A stretch of 14,805 bases of DNA from CAZTPJ01 sp964614515 (GCA_964614515.1 CAZTPJ010000086.1:1-14805); one strand, 5' to 3'. Shown: positions 1 to 9,454, counted from the stretch's first letter. Notes: generated by a model from the sequence alone, not told the origin. A program made the numbers and translations.

Positions 1-62
1 CTCAGTGGTAGAGCGTCACGTTGCCAACGTGAAAGTCGAGGGTTCAAGTCCCTTCGCCCGCT
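1..62 (+). tRNA. tRNA-Gly (anticodon GCC), 5' end cut by window edge
   Basis: The anticodon arm spans 16-32: stem TCACG pairs with CGTGA around loop TTGCCAA, with anticodon GCC at 23-25, which decodes GGC/GGU glycine codons. The T arm is GAGGG (38-42), loop TTCAAGT and CCCTT (50-54). The 3' acceptor strand CGCCCGC is at 55-61 and the discriminator T at 62. No CCA is encoded. About ten 5' bases (acceptor strand plus the start of the D arm) lie outside the window. The next gene downstream encodes glycine decarboxylase. Confidence 0.95.
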
Positions 63-81
63 TTCCTCAGACTAACTGTAT

Positions 82-319
82 GTGTGGCACGGGCAAGGCT
101 TCCTTGCCCGTGTCCGCGTCCGTGTGGCATGGGCAAGGCTTCCTTGCCCGTGTCCGCGTCCGTGTGGCATGGGCAAGGCTTCAGCCTTGCCCGTGCGACG
201 ATGCCCGCGTCGCGAGCTCCCTGCGCGATGAGCATCCAACCACGGGCAAGCCGAAGCGCCTTGCCCATGCCACGCGCTCCCCGCACGGGCAAGCCGAAGC
301 GCCTTGCCCATGCCACGCG
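82..319. repeat. Array of five hairpin-forming repeats between tRNA-Gly and gcvP
   Basis: This fills most of the roughly 300-nt gene-free stretch 63-366. A 40-nt unit starts at 82, 122 and 162 (third copy diverges after about 20 nt). Each contains a hairpin: arms 88-98/102-112 (11 bp, perfect, loop CTT), 128-138/142-152 (one G-T pair), and 168-179/184-195 (12 bp with one G-T pair, loop TTCA). Two further hairpins have arms 241-250/260-269 and 284-293/303-312, inside a 36-nt direct repeat (241-276 and 284-319, period 43). Stems read CA(C/T)GGGCAAG paired with CTTGCCC(G/A)TG. They could act as transcript-end or RNA-stability elements, or be selfish palindromic repeats. No ORF here looks real. 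Confidence 0.85.
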
Positions 320-366
320 GCGATCTTGCATACGATTGATGGACCTCACACAGGATCCATCAACCC

Positions 367-3345
<2,979 letters not shown>

Positions 3346-3360
3346 GATTGGGCACGGCCG

Positions 3361-3386
3361 ATCAGAGCACGAAGCGCGAGCGAGTG
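3361..3386 (-). repeat. 26-nt dispersed repeat, copy 1
   Basis: Reverse complement of 5365-5390 with one mismatch (position 3378). It lies 15 nt after the gcvP stop, in the 147-nt gap between the convergent ends of gcvP and the membrane-protein gene. No strong terminator hairpin is visible in this gap. Confidence 0.75.
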
Positions 3387-3492
3387 TTCTTCTGCCGTTG
3401 TGCCATGGACTCGACTCTTTTCGGCTATGCGAAACGGACCTGAGTATAGCAACGATTGCAAAGCCAACCAAAACGATGGCCCCAACACCCGC

Positions 3493-4602
3493 TTATGGCT
3501 CTTCGATGACGACAACCGGGCCGTGTCCCCTTGCCAGATAGCCCAATCGCCGGTTTTCCACGTCCACGACGATGATCTGCGCTGGATCCAACTCCATGAC
3601 GGTGAGACCTCCCGGGAGTATCGTTATGGATTCGGCGCGCCACGGCCACTCCATCCAAGGATGGTGAAACGCACCCCGCCAGAGCATGCGTGTGTACCGC
3701 CCCCACGCCAGGCCGAGAGAAGCGTCATCCTTGGCGACATACTCTCGCACTTCAAAGCCGCCGGGAAAGAAGTGCCCACTCGTCACTGTCCACGGCCGAT
3801 CATGGGGTGCCCGCATGTCGGCTATGCCCGAAAAGCGGGAAGGCACCGCGTTCCCGTCTTCGTCACGAAAAACACCGCCGATCTTGGCCATCGCAGGGAT
3901 GAGCAGTCGATCTGCCTCGCCGTCCACGAACAAGTCCAAGTCGCCGGAGTCGTCACACGGCAAGAGATGCAGCATCGTGCCCGCATAGCCCCAGATACTG
4001 TTTGGCTCGGCCGCCGCGTCGAGTACATGCTCGGGATGCTCGCCATTGAGTCGGATTCTTCTGAGGGAACCATCGTCCGCGTCGATGTAATACACCCACG
4101 CCTGCGCATCGTCGGGAATAAATGTAAGATCTCGATGGAGTTCCAGCTCCGTGTACAGCGACAGCGATGACATGAGCAGCAAGCATGCCGTGACGCCGGC
4201 ATGGGTCAATAACTGAACAACGGAGAACACGAGGAGAACATGCGCCGTGGTTCGACCACCGCCTCGACCGGCCACGATCGCGAAGGAAGCCTCGACAATC
4301 AAACTGCCCAGGCAGGAGAATGAGAGGATCGCGCCCAGCAGGAGCGGCTCGGTATGCAACGGAGGGCCGTCCACACCCGCGTCGACGAACGCCATGGCTG
4401 CCGGGACGAGTATTATGAACCCGACAAACGACGATGTGAAGTTCGCGGCGATCATCGTCTGGATGGCCGCGCGGCGAGAAACGCGGCAAAACCGGGCGAT
4501 TACCAAGCCCTCGATGCAACCGATAATGACGTTCAGAACAACGACAGCGCCGCAGGCCACATGCATTAGCGGAATGACCATGTTGGCTAGCAGCGCGACC
4601 AT
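3493..4602 (-). CDS. Four-helix membrane protein with C-terminal extracytoplasmic domain, function unknown
   Basis: I do not recognise a named family. With start ATG 4602 it is 369 aa. Hydrophobic segments lie near residues 4-28, 50-74, 87-112 and 119-145, so about four membrane helices. They are followed by about 220 soluble residues rich in beta-prone, Asp/Gly-containing stretches (for example VYYIDADDGSLRRIRLNG near residues 170-190) that loosely resemble blades of a propeller-like domain. The open frame extends 53 codons upstream (to 4761), but that stretch is Arg-rich and looks like untranslated GC-rich DNA. The first helix begins right after Met 4602, and a TATAGT hexamer lies 6 nt before it. 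The lipoprotein gene upstream is on the same strand, 176 nt away. The antisense ORF at 3400-4170 lacks protein-like features. Confidence 0.75.
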   Translation of the reverse strand: MVALLANMVIPLMHVACGAVVVLNVIIGCIEGLVIARFCRVSRRAAIQTMIAANFTSSFVGFIILVPAAMAFVDAGVDGPPLHTEPLLLGAILSFSCLGSLIVEASFAIVAGRGGGRTTAHVLLVFSVVQLLTHAGVTACLLLMSSLSLYTELELHRDLTFIPDDAQAWVYYIDADDGSLRRIRLNGEHPEHVLDAAAEPNSIWGYAGTMLHLLPCDDSGDLDLFVDGEADRLLIPAMAKIGGVFRDEDGNAVPSRFSGIADMRAPHDRPWTVTSGHFFPGGFEVREYVAKDDASLGLAWGRYTRMLWRGAFHHPWMEWPWRAESITILPGGLTVMELDPAQIIVVDVENRRLGYLARGHGPVVVIEEP

Positions 4603-4608
4603 CCGCTT

Positions 4609-4614
4609 ACTATA
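4609..4614 (-). promoter_or_regulatory. Candidate -10 element (TATAGT) just before the membrane-protein gene
   Basis: On the minus strand TATAGT is followed by 6 nt and then the ATG at 4602. Transcription would then start at or within a few bases of the start codon, giving a leaderless or near-leaderless mRNA. No convincing -35 was found, and no strong Shine-Dalgarno precedes the ATG. Confidence 0.4.
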
Positions 4615-4650
4615 CGGGCGTCGGGGATCAGCGGATGCGGCGGTGTGTTT

Positions 4651-4678
4651 CCCGACAACCCGTCCTCGGATTGTCGGG
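4651..4678 (-). terminator. Possible hairpin between lipoprotein and membrane-protein genes
   Basis: Perfect 8-bp arms CCCGACAA (4651-4658) and TTGTCGGG (4671-4678) enclose a 12-nt loop. On the minus strand it lies about 100 nt after the lipoprotein stop and 48 nt before the next ATG. It has no U tract, so it may be an attenuating or structural element rather than an intrinsic terminator. Confidence 0.3.
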
Positions 4679-4778
4679 CGATGGACGCACGATCCACGAC
4701 TCGACCGCGCAGTCTTCGGACGCCCAATCCCGACCATGCCGAAGCGAAATAGACGGGACACGCCGCAAGCTTGGGCGA

Positions 4779-5198
4779 CTATCGCCTCGCTTCACCCTCC
4801 CGTGGGCGTTCCTCCATCATCCGTTTGCCCGCCAGCGTCGGGTTGGCGTTAACTTCATCGCGGGTCAGGCCATATCGCGCGAGGAACGCGTCATCCTGAT
4901 TCGTCCACACTCCCCGACACACACCGTCCACGAACGTCAGCTCCACGATAGGCTGTCGCTCGGCGTCGTAGATCACCCGCACGCCGTGTGGAACTCCGTT
5001 CCGATAGGAAAGTGAGGTCTGCCTCGGCCCGGCATCGTTGTAAATCTGGACGTGCGGCGTCGAAACGGGCAGTCCGCCGGGGGGTGCGAAGAGGTGCGTG
5101 ATGAGCGGTTCGGTTCGGTTCGATGCGCATCCAGAGGACAGGGCAAGAGCCACCGCTATCGACGTCGTCAAGAATATTGCAAGGGGTCTGGTCGCCAT
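4779..5198 (-). CDS. Small lipoprotein with MORN-like/YwqK-type repeat motif
   Basis: A 139-aa protein starting at ATG 5198: MATRPLAIFLTTSIAVALAL then SSGCASN. This is a typical lipoprotein signal peptide, with lipobox Cys near residue 24, so it is predicted to be exported and lipid-anchored. The mature part contains Y-x-N-G-x-x-H-G-x-x-x-x-Y and F-V-D-G-V-x-x-G (LSYRNGVPHGVRVIYD ... LTFVDGVCRGVW). This spacing resembles MORN-type repeats of YwqK-like proteins; the match is by eye only. The C-terminal 30 residues are charged. The frame is open to 5288, but the added N-terminus comes from intergenic repeat DNA and would hide the signal peptide. A CATACT hexamer lies 6 nt before the ATG, and AAGG is present but close. 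Molecular function is unknown. Confidence 0.75.
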   Translation of the reverse strand: MATRPLAIFLTTSIAVALALSSGCASNRTEPLITHLFAPPGGLPVSTPHVQIYNDAGPRQTSLSYRNGVPHGVRVIYDAERQPIVELTFVDGVCRGVWTNQDDAFLARYGLTRDEVNANPTLAGKRMMEERPREGEARR

Positions 5199-5204
5199 GC
5201 CTTC

Positions 5205-5210
5205 AGTATG
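5205..5210 (-). promoter_or_regulatory. Candidate -10 element (CATACT) just before the lipoprotein gene
   Basis: On the minus strand CATACT, with the conserved second A and last T of a -10 box, ends 6 nt before ATG 5198. The spacing is the same as at 4609-4614 and 12782-12787. It is weaker than the others because the first base is C, and no -35 is obvious. Confidence 0.3.
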
Positions 5211-5263
5211 ACGTGGCGATGCAGGGACGTCAAGCGCGGGTTGGGCGATCCACCCGCCGCGCG

Positions 5264-5294
5264 GAGGCGGGCGGGACGCCCACCCCACCGGATC
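5264..5294 (-). repeat. GGATCCGGTGG-type dispersed repeat, inverted copy
   Basis: On the minus strand this reads GGATCCGGTGGGG followed by a hairpin-prone GC run, GGCGTCCCGCCCGCC. It matches the copy at 6776-6805 (opposite orientation) and the tandem copies at 14169-14285. It lies in the 252-nt gene-free stretch between the lipoprotein and citrate synthase genes. Confidence 0.75.
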
Positions 5295-5335
5295 CGGGAA
5301 ACGGCTCGCGGAACGAATGAGCTAAGCAGGAGCCA

Positions 5336-5449
5336 CCTCGAAGAGGCGGGGTACCCAAGGCAGTCACTCGCTTGCGCTTCGTGCTCTGATGCGCCGCTCG
5401 CGGAGCGAGCGGGCCACCCGGAAACCCGCCACGGAGTGGCGGGCTACCC
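5336..5449. repeat. Cluster of palindromes with fixed purine loop and ACCC tail
   Basis: Three modules lie just past the citrate synthase stop (5451). Two have perfect 8-bp arms around loop GGA: CCGCTCGC/GCGAGCGG (5394-5401, 5405-5412) and CCCGCCAC/GTGGCGGG (5425-5432, 5436-5443). A shorter one is CCTC-GAA-GAGG (5336-5346). Each is followed by a G-rich/ACCC tail (ggtaccc ending 5356, ggccaccc ending 5419, ggctaccc ending 5449). The stems differ but the loop and tail are kept. The last palindrome may double as a 3' end for the citrate synthase mRNA. Confidence 0.7.
5365..5390 (+). repeat. 26-nt dispersed repeat, copy 2
   Basis: Begins CACTCGCTTGCGCTTCG and ends CTCTGAT. It matches the reverse complement of 3361-3386 at 25 of 26 positions and sits inside the palindrome cluster. 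I believe this type of repeat is widespread in planctomycete intergenic DNA, but that is from memory and was not searched. Confidence 0.75.
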
Positions 5450-5450
5450 A

Positions 5451-6653
5451 TCACCCATTCCACTTCATCTCCGCCGGGCCTGAGTAGATACTCAACGGCC
5501 GGATCAGCCTGTTATTCGCGTGTTGTTCCGCAATGTGGGCGCACCAGCCGGTGATGCGGGAGGCGACGAAGATGGGCGTGTATTGCGGGACGGGGATGCC
5601 CATCGTGAAGTAGGTCAGGCCGCAGGGGAAGTCGACGTTGGGGTGGATGTTCTTGCGGTCGAGCATGATCTTCTGAACCTGCTCGCCGAGTTCGAACCAC
5701 TTTGTGGCCGGGTGGCCGCCGGGCTTGCGCGTGTCTTTGTCGGCGAGTTTACGGCCGAGTTTGTGGAGGATCGGGGCGCGGTGGTCGCCGTTCTTATACA
5801 CGCGATGGCCAAAGCCCATGAGTTTGCGCTTGCGTTCAAAGGCGCGTTCCATCCAGTCTTCCACGGCCCGCGTGCCGATGCCGCCTTCGCCGACATCGTG
5901 CATGATCTCCTTGAGCATGTCCATGGCGGCTTCGTTGGCGCCGCCGTGGAGCGGGCCTTTGAGCGCCGCGATCGCGCCCGTCACCGCGCCGTGCATGTCG
6001 CTGAGCGTGCCCGCGATGACACGGCCGGTGAACGTGCTCGCGTTGAAGTCATGCTCCGCATAGAGAATCAGCGAGACATCCATGACGTGTTCGTGTTCAC
6101 GACTCGGCTTCTCGCCGGACATGAGGTAGAGCAGGTTGGCCGCGAGCGAGAGCGATGGATCGCCGCCGGTGTCGGGCTGGACCAGCGGCTTGCCGTCGAT
6201 CACGCTCTGCATGTGCCCGATGATCGCGGGGATCTTGGCGAGCAAACGCTTGGATTTGCGAAGATTCGCGGCCGCGGAGTTGTCCTGCGCATCTTTGTCG
6301 AGGTTGCCCAGGATCGAGACGCATGTGCGAAGGACATCCATCGGCACGGCGTGCCCGGCCGTGAGCATCGTGTGCGAGCCGCGGATGTAGTCGAGCACGG
6401 GGCCGGGGAGCATCCGTTCGGCGATGAGTTCACTCTTGAAGCGGGCGAGTTCCGCATCGCTGGGCTTGTGCCCCTCGAGAAGGAGGAACGCGACCTGTTC
6501 GAACGTGGCGTTGGCGGCCAGGTCGTGGATCTCATAGCCGCGGTAGATCAGTTTGCCCTGCTCGACGGAGCAGATGGCCGAGTCGCCGGCGACGACGCCC
6601 TCAAGCCCCTTGGCGAAGGCCGCGGCCTGGTCGGATTTGCTGGTGGTGGTCAT
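5451..6653 (-). CDS. Citrate synthase family protein (citrate or 2-methylcitrate synthase)
   Basis: A 400-aa protein that condenses acyl-CoA (acetyl- or propionyl-CoA) with oxaloacetate; cytoplasmic. Conserved motifs are AEHDFNAS (H201), GPLHGGANE (H236, expected catalytic His), GFGHRVYK (H283/R284) and NVDFPCG (D341, expected catalytic Asp). The length fits the short bacterial CitZ/PrpC branch. LILYAEHDFNASTF recalls PrpC, and prpB is about 3.4 kb upstream on the same strand, so a methylcitrate-cycle role is plausible. The sequence alone does not separate it from a TCA citrate synthase, so no symbol is given. AAGGGAG at 6661-6667 is a good Shine-Dalgarno, 7 nt before ATG 6653. A 254-nt gap separates it from the upstream gene, so it probably has its own promoter. 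Confidence 0.95.
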   Translation of the reverse strand: MTTTSKSDQAAAFAKGLEGVVAGDSAICSVEQGKLIYRGYEIHDLAANATFEQVAFLLLEGHKPSDAELARFKSELIAERMLPGPVLDYIRGSHTMLTAGHAVPMDVLRTCVSILGNLDKDAQDNSAAANLRKSKRLLAKIPAIIGHMQSVIDGKPLVQPDTGGDPSLSLAANLLYLMSGEKPSREHEHVMDVSLILYAEHDFNASTFTGRVIAGTLSDMHGAVTGAIAALKGPLHGGANEAAMDMLKEIMHDVGEGGIGTRAVEDWMERAFERKRKLMGFGHRVYKNGDHRAPILHKLGRKLADKDTRKPGGHPATKWFELGEQVQKIMLDRKNIHPNVDFPCGLTYFTMGIPVPQYTPIFVASRITGWCAHIAEQHANNRLIRPLSIYSGPAEMKWNG

Positions 6654-6706
6654 GATCGGTCTCCCTTGCGTGATCGGTTCGTGCGTGAATCGGTGGATTT
6701 GGGTGC

Positions 6707-6712
6707 ATCATA
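6707..6712 (-). promoter_or_regulatory. Candidate -10 element (TATGAT) for the citrate synthase gene
   Basis: TATGAT on the minus strand lies about 53 nt before ATG 6653 and would give a leader of about 45-50 nt containing the AAGGGAG site. No consensus -35 at 16-18 nt; a TTGCCT is 22 nt upstream, which is too far. Confidence 0.3.
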
Positions 6713-6775
6713 TGGCCGTGAAGCGAGCGGCGCGAGGCAAGGGAGCAGAAGCCAGGGCAACCGCAAAGTCTGATT

Positions 6776-6805
6776 GGATCCGGTGGGGCGGGCGTCCCGC
6801 CCGCC
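6776..6805 (+). repeat. GGATCCGGTGG-type dispersed repeat
   Basis: GGATCCGGTGGGG followed by CGGGCGTCCCGCCCGCC. It is the same family as 5264-5294 (inverted) and 14169-14285. Part of the GC run can fold as GGCGGG/CCCGCC around CGT. It lies in the gap between the citrate synthase start and the membrane/zinc-ribbon array. Confidence 0.75.
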
Positions 6806-6881
6806 TCCCGTGCGCGTGCGACGCGCGATGGACCATCCAGCAGTGCAGGCGTGAGCGATAATGCGGTTGCCCTGGAGCAGA

Positions 6882-6900
6882 AGCCCGTTGGAAACGGGCT
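6882..6900 (-). terminator. Hairpin at the 3' end of the prpB-membrane array operon
   Basis: Perfect 8-bp arms AGCCCGTT (6882-6889) and AACGGGCT (6893-6900) enclose GGA, or TCC on the transcribed strand. It lies 7 nt after the stop of the last array gene and is followed on that strand by TTCTGCTCC, which is only weakly T-rich. The position fits a transcript end. The arm length and GGA loop also match the repeat palindromes at 5394-5443, so it may be one of that family. Confidence 0.5.
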
Positions 6901-6907
6901 GCCGTAC

Positions 6908-7696
6908 TCACGCAAGACCCTTCTCATCACGCGGCCCCTGCCCGATGCGCCGCCAGCCGCACTCGGGACAGCCGGAGGCGAGGTCGAAGCGGAGGTCGTA
7001 GGCGCAGCATGGGCATCGGCCGTGGCGGAGGCGATGCAGTTCGCGAGACCGAAGCAGCAGCATCCAAAGGACGAAAATTGAGCCGGCATACACGGCCGTG
7101 TTCGCTATGAATCCCCGCCAGATGGGGCGGTATGGAAGTGCGCGAAATTCCGACACTTCGGTTGCAGGTGCCGAGATGGGAAAAGCACCTGAAACCGATG
7201 TCCTCTGCGCACCCTCAGCGAAGGCGCACCACAGCGCCAGACACGGCCACCCTCGCGCATCCTCGATCACTTGGGTACCGTCCAACTTGAGCGCTATCCA
7301 GTAGTCACGATGCCCACCCCAATCAGACGGCCGTGAGAGATCCCCGGACGATTCGGATCGCAGGCGACTCGTGACTCGCATGTTCAGGGTGCGATTGGGT
7401 GGGGTAACGTACGGATCGCCAAAACTCAGAAGACTCCACTTGCGTCGCTCCATGCCGGCGCGCGAGTATGAATAGCACACAACCATGGTCCCGCGCGGTA
7501 CATCACCTGACCCCAGGCGCGAGTCAACCCGCTCGACAAGTTTGTAATGCGGCAACCACGCCGCCAACCCCCACGCCACGGCCACGTTGATGATGACGCC
7601 AGCGCAGAGGCAGATCGCGATCATCCGCGCGAGCCGTGCCCATTGACCCTCTGGTCGGCCGGTTACACCACTGCGTTGGCGTCGCGGCTCGCTCAT
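6908..7696 (-). CDS. Membrane-anchored zinc-ribbon protein, array unit 4 (family unknown)
   Basis: 262 aa, no named family recognised. Predicted layout: basic N-terminus; helix near residues 25-46 (IAICLCAGVIINVAVAWGL); about 150-residue extracytoplasmic domain; helix near 196-216; then a cytoplasmic zinc ribbon with C228/C231 and C243/C246 (CPCCAYDLR...CPECGW). Motifs shared with its neighbours are GMERRKW (81-87), EDARGWPCLALWC (145-157) and EFRALPYRPIWRGF (183-196). Its ATG overlaps the stop of the preceding gene as ATGA, and GAGGTG (7704-7709) lies 7 nt before the ATG, so translation is probably coupled. The first 46 residues are nearly identical to the start of the gene upstream. It is the last gene of the apparent prpB operon, with a hairpin just after its stop. 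Confidence 0.8.
   Translation of the reverse strand: MSEPRRQRSGVTGRPEGQWARLARMIAICLCAGVIINVAVAWGLAAWLPHYKLVERVDSRLGSGDVPRGTMVVCYSYSRAGMERRKWSLLSFGDPYVTPPNRTLNMRVTSRLRSESSGDLSRPSDWGGHRDYWIALKLDGTQVIEDARGWPCLALWCAFAEGAQRTSVSGAFPISAPATEVSEFRALPYRPIWRGFIANTAVYAGSIFVLWMLLLRSRELHRLRHGRCPCCAYDLRFDLASGCPECGWRRIGQGPRDEKGLA
6951..7035. repeat. Partial copy of the junction repeat (zinc-ribbon part)
   Basis: 85 nt matching 7751-7835 with 4 mismatches. It encodes the zinc-ribbon segment of the last array gene. The tail that follows in the other genes is missing here and replaced by a different C-terminus. Confidence 0.85.
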
Positions 7697-7835
7697 GTGG
7701 CTGCACCTCTTTCGATCGTGACAGATTGAGAGCCTTGAGCGCCTTCACGCCGCCAGCCGCACTCGGGACAGCCGGAGGCGAGGTCGAAGCGGAGGTCGTA
7801 GGCGCAGTGGGGGCAACGGCCGTGGCGGAGGCGAT
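7563..7835. repeat. 273-nt near-identical junction repeat, copy 1
   Basis: Aligns without gaps to 9182-9454 (offset 1619) with 4 mismatches. The first 195 nt (7563-7757) are identical. It covers the 3' end of one array gene (zinc ribbon and tail), the ATGA overlap, and the 5' end of the next gene (basic N-terminus plus first helix). Confidence 0.95.
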
Positions 7836-9315
7836 TCCAATCACATACGCCAAACGCCAGCATCCACGGAATCAGAATCGCAACCGTGTAAAGTGTCGTG
7901 TTTCCAAGGAATCCGCGCCATATCGGACGGTATGGCAAGGCGCGGAATTCGTCGATCGTCGTGCCTGCGATTGAGATCGGTACGCCGCCACTGACACCAA
8001 CAGTCGCCGGTTGCTGGTACAATTCGCACCACAACGACAGGATTGGCCATCCTCGGGCATCTTCGATGGTGTGCAATGCGGGCGGTGCATTCGACTCCAG
8101 GTACAGGTCACACGTTCCCCACCGCTTCGGATGCGGACCATATTCAAGAGAGACGGCGCGGAAGGCCGAAACCCACACAGAGACTGGACCAAGAGCGCTG
8201 TCAAGCTCACTCGGCACCCACAACTCTCGTGCGTAGACGGTCCACTCTCTTCGCTCCATGCCAATTCTGGCGAAGGAATCGAGAAAGACAGCCGAGCGGC
8301 GCGGCAAGTTCTCTAACCTCCTGATGTGCGCCAGATGCGATAGCCGTTTGTGCGGCAACCAAGCAGCCAGCGCCCACGACACGCCGACGTTGATCACGAC
8401 GGCGATGCACACACATGTGAGGGCGATCCTCAAACACGCAATCGGTCGCGCCGCACCGCGCGGGTGAGAAGCGGTTCGGCGCGCTCCGGCACTGATGCCA
8501 CCCCTGCCCGACGTGGCCCGTTGAGGCCCCTCGGCGTGATCCATGCGCGCATCGAGCCGATCTCCGCACTGTGGGCAGCATTCAGCCAGGCGATGGTGTA
8601 AATCAAAACCGCACATGGGACAGTAACCACGCCAAAGGCGTCGCCGCTCCCGAGCGACCAACATCGACATCCACAGGATCAGCAGCGCGCCGCCGTAAAC
8701 GGCCGAATTGCCGACAAACCCTGTCCAGATGATTCGCCATGGCAACGCGCGAAACTCGGCGATGTGCGTGTCGGATCGGGACAACGGAACTCCGCCGGTC
8801 GCCCGAACCAATGTGGGATCCTGATAGAGCTCGCACCACATGGCCAGCATCGGCCAACCGCGCGCATCGTCAACTCCATGGAACGCCTGCTGTGTCCCGA
8901 CATTCACAAAGCGGCGATGCAACCCCCATCGTCGGGCCTCGATCTGAACACCCGGTTCCCATGCGCTCCTTGTTGTTGAATGCCATGCTGTAGTCCAGGC
9001 GAGTTTGCGATATAATAGCCATGGGCCATAGTCGCCGTTTGAATTTGCGTAACTCCATTCACGCCGATCCATACCCACACGCCTGAAGGACTGAACTTGA
9101 ACAACTCCCTCTGGAGTTGTATCTCTGGGTCGTGTGACTTGTTCGAAGGCATACGAAAGCACCGTGTGCGGTAGCCTCGCTGCCAACCCCCACGCCACGG
9201 CCACGTTGATGATGACGCCAGCGCAGAGGCAGATCGCGATCATCCGCGCGAGCCGTGCCCATTGACCCTCTGGTCGGCCGGTTACACCACTGCGTTGGCG
9301 TCGCGGCTCGCTCAT
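7693..9315 (-). CDS. Fused two-unit membrane/zinc-ribbon protein, array units 2 and 3 (family unknown)
   Basis: 540 aa with two complete units in one frame. Unit one (1 to about 256): helix 25-46, extracytoplasmic domain with GMDRREW (81-87), DDARGWPMLAMWCELYQ (149-165) and EFRALPWRIIW (187-197), helix about 201-220, zinc ribbon C232/C235/C247/C250. A linker of about 40 residues (Arg/Gly/Ala-rich, from M258) follows. Unit two: helix about 294-316, GMERREW (352-358), EDARGWPILSLWCELYQ (418-434), EFRALPYRPIW (457-467), helix about 468-490, zinc ribbon C501/C504/C516/C519. No stop or clear ribosome binding site separates the units, so I take it as a true fusion, with a cytoplasmic ribbon expected in mid-protein. 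ATG 9315 overlaps the upstream stop (ATGA), and GAGGTG at 9323-9328 is a good Shine-Dalgarno. Function is unknown. Confidence 0.8.
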   Translation of the reverse strand: MSEPRRQRSGVTGRPEGQWARLARMIAICLCAGVIINVAVAWGLAARLPHTVLSYAFEQVTRPRDTTPEGVVQVQSFRRVGMDRREWSYANSNGDYGPWLLYRKLAWTTAWHSTTRSAWEPGVQIEARRWGLHRRFVNVGTQQAFHGVDDARGWPMLAMWCELYQDPTLVRATGGVPLSRSDTHIAEFRALPWRIIWTGFVGNSAVYGGALLILWMSMLVARERRRLWRGYCPMCGFDLHHRLAECCPQCGDRLDARMDHAEGPQRATSGRGGISAGARRTASHPRGAARPIACLRIALTCVCIAVVINVGVSWALAAWLPHKRLSHLAHIRRLENLPRRSAVFLDSFARIGMERREWTVYARELWVPSELDSALGPVSVWVSAFRAVSLEYGPHPKRWGTCDLYLESNAPPALHTIEDARGWPILSLWCELYQQPATVGVSGGVPISIAGTTIDEFRALPYRPIWRGFLGNTTLYTVAILIPWMLAFGVCDWNRLRHGRCPHCAYDLRFDLASGCPECGWRREGAQGSQSVTIERGAAT

Positions 9316-9454
9316 GTGGCTGCACCTCTTTCGATCGTGACAGATTGAGAGCCTTGAGCGCCTTCACGCCGCCAGCTGCACTCGGGACAGCCGGAGGCGA
9401 GGTCGAAGCGGAGGTCGTAGGCGCACTGCGGGCAACGTCCGTGGCGGAGGCGAT
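9182..9454. repeat. 273-nt near-identical junction repeat, copy 2
   Basis: Partner of 7563-7835 (4 mismatches in 273 nt). It spans the zinc ribbon and tail of array unit 1, the ATGA overlap, and the start and first helix of the fused gene. The sequence between the two copies, which encodes the extracytoplasmic domains, is much more divergent. Confidence 0.95.

Noticed and set aside
82..319. Possible CRISPR array (regularly spaced repeats with period 40-43)
   Set aside because: Repeats are adjacent with no unique spacers, the hairpins fill each unit, and no cas genes are present.
63..366. Glycine riboswitch upstream of gcvP
   Set aside because: The leader is made of palindromic repeats. I see no glycine-aptamer-like conserved core, though a covariance search was not possible.
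3400..4170. 256-codon plus-strand ORF opposite the membrane protein
   Set aside because: No hydrophobic segments, repeats or family motifs, while the opposite strand has clear membrane helices and a plausible start.
5230..5463. 77-codon minus-strand ORF
   Set aside because: Built entirely from intergenic palindromes and dispersed repeats; its peptide is just the repeats translated.
5520..6773. 417-codon plus-strand ORF
   Set aside because: Antisense shadow of the citrate synthase gene, whose own strand has full active-site motifs.
7563..9454. Insertion sequence or composite transposon bounded by the 273-nt direct repeats
   Set aside because: The repeats are coding DNA of the array genes themselves; there is no transposase, terminal inverted repeat or target duplication.
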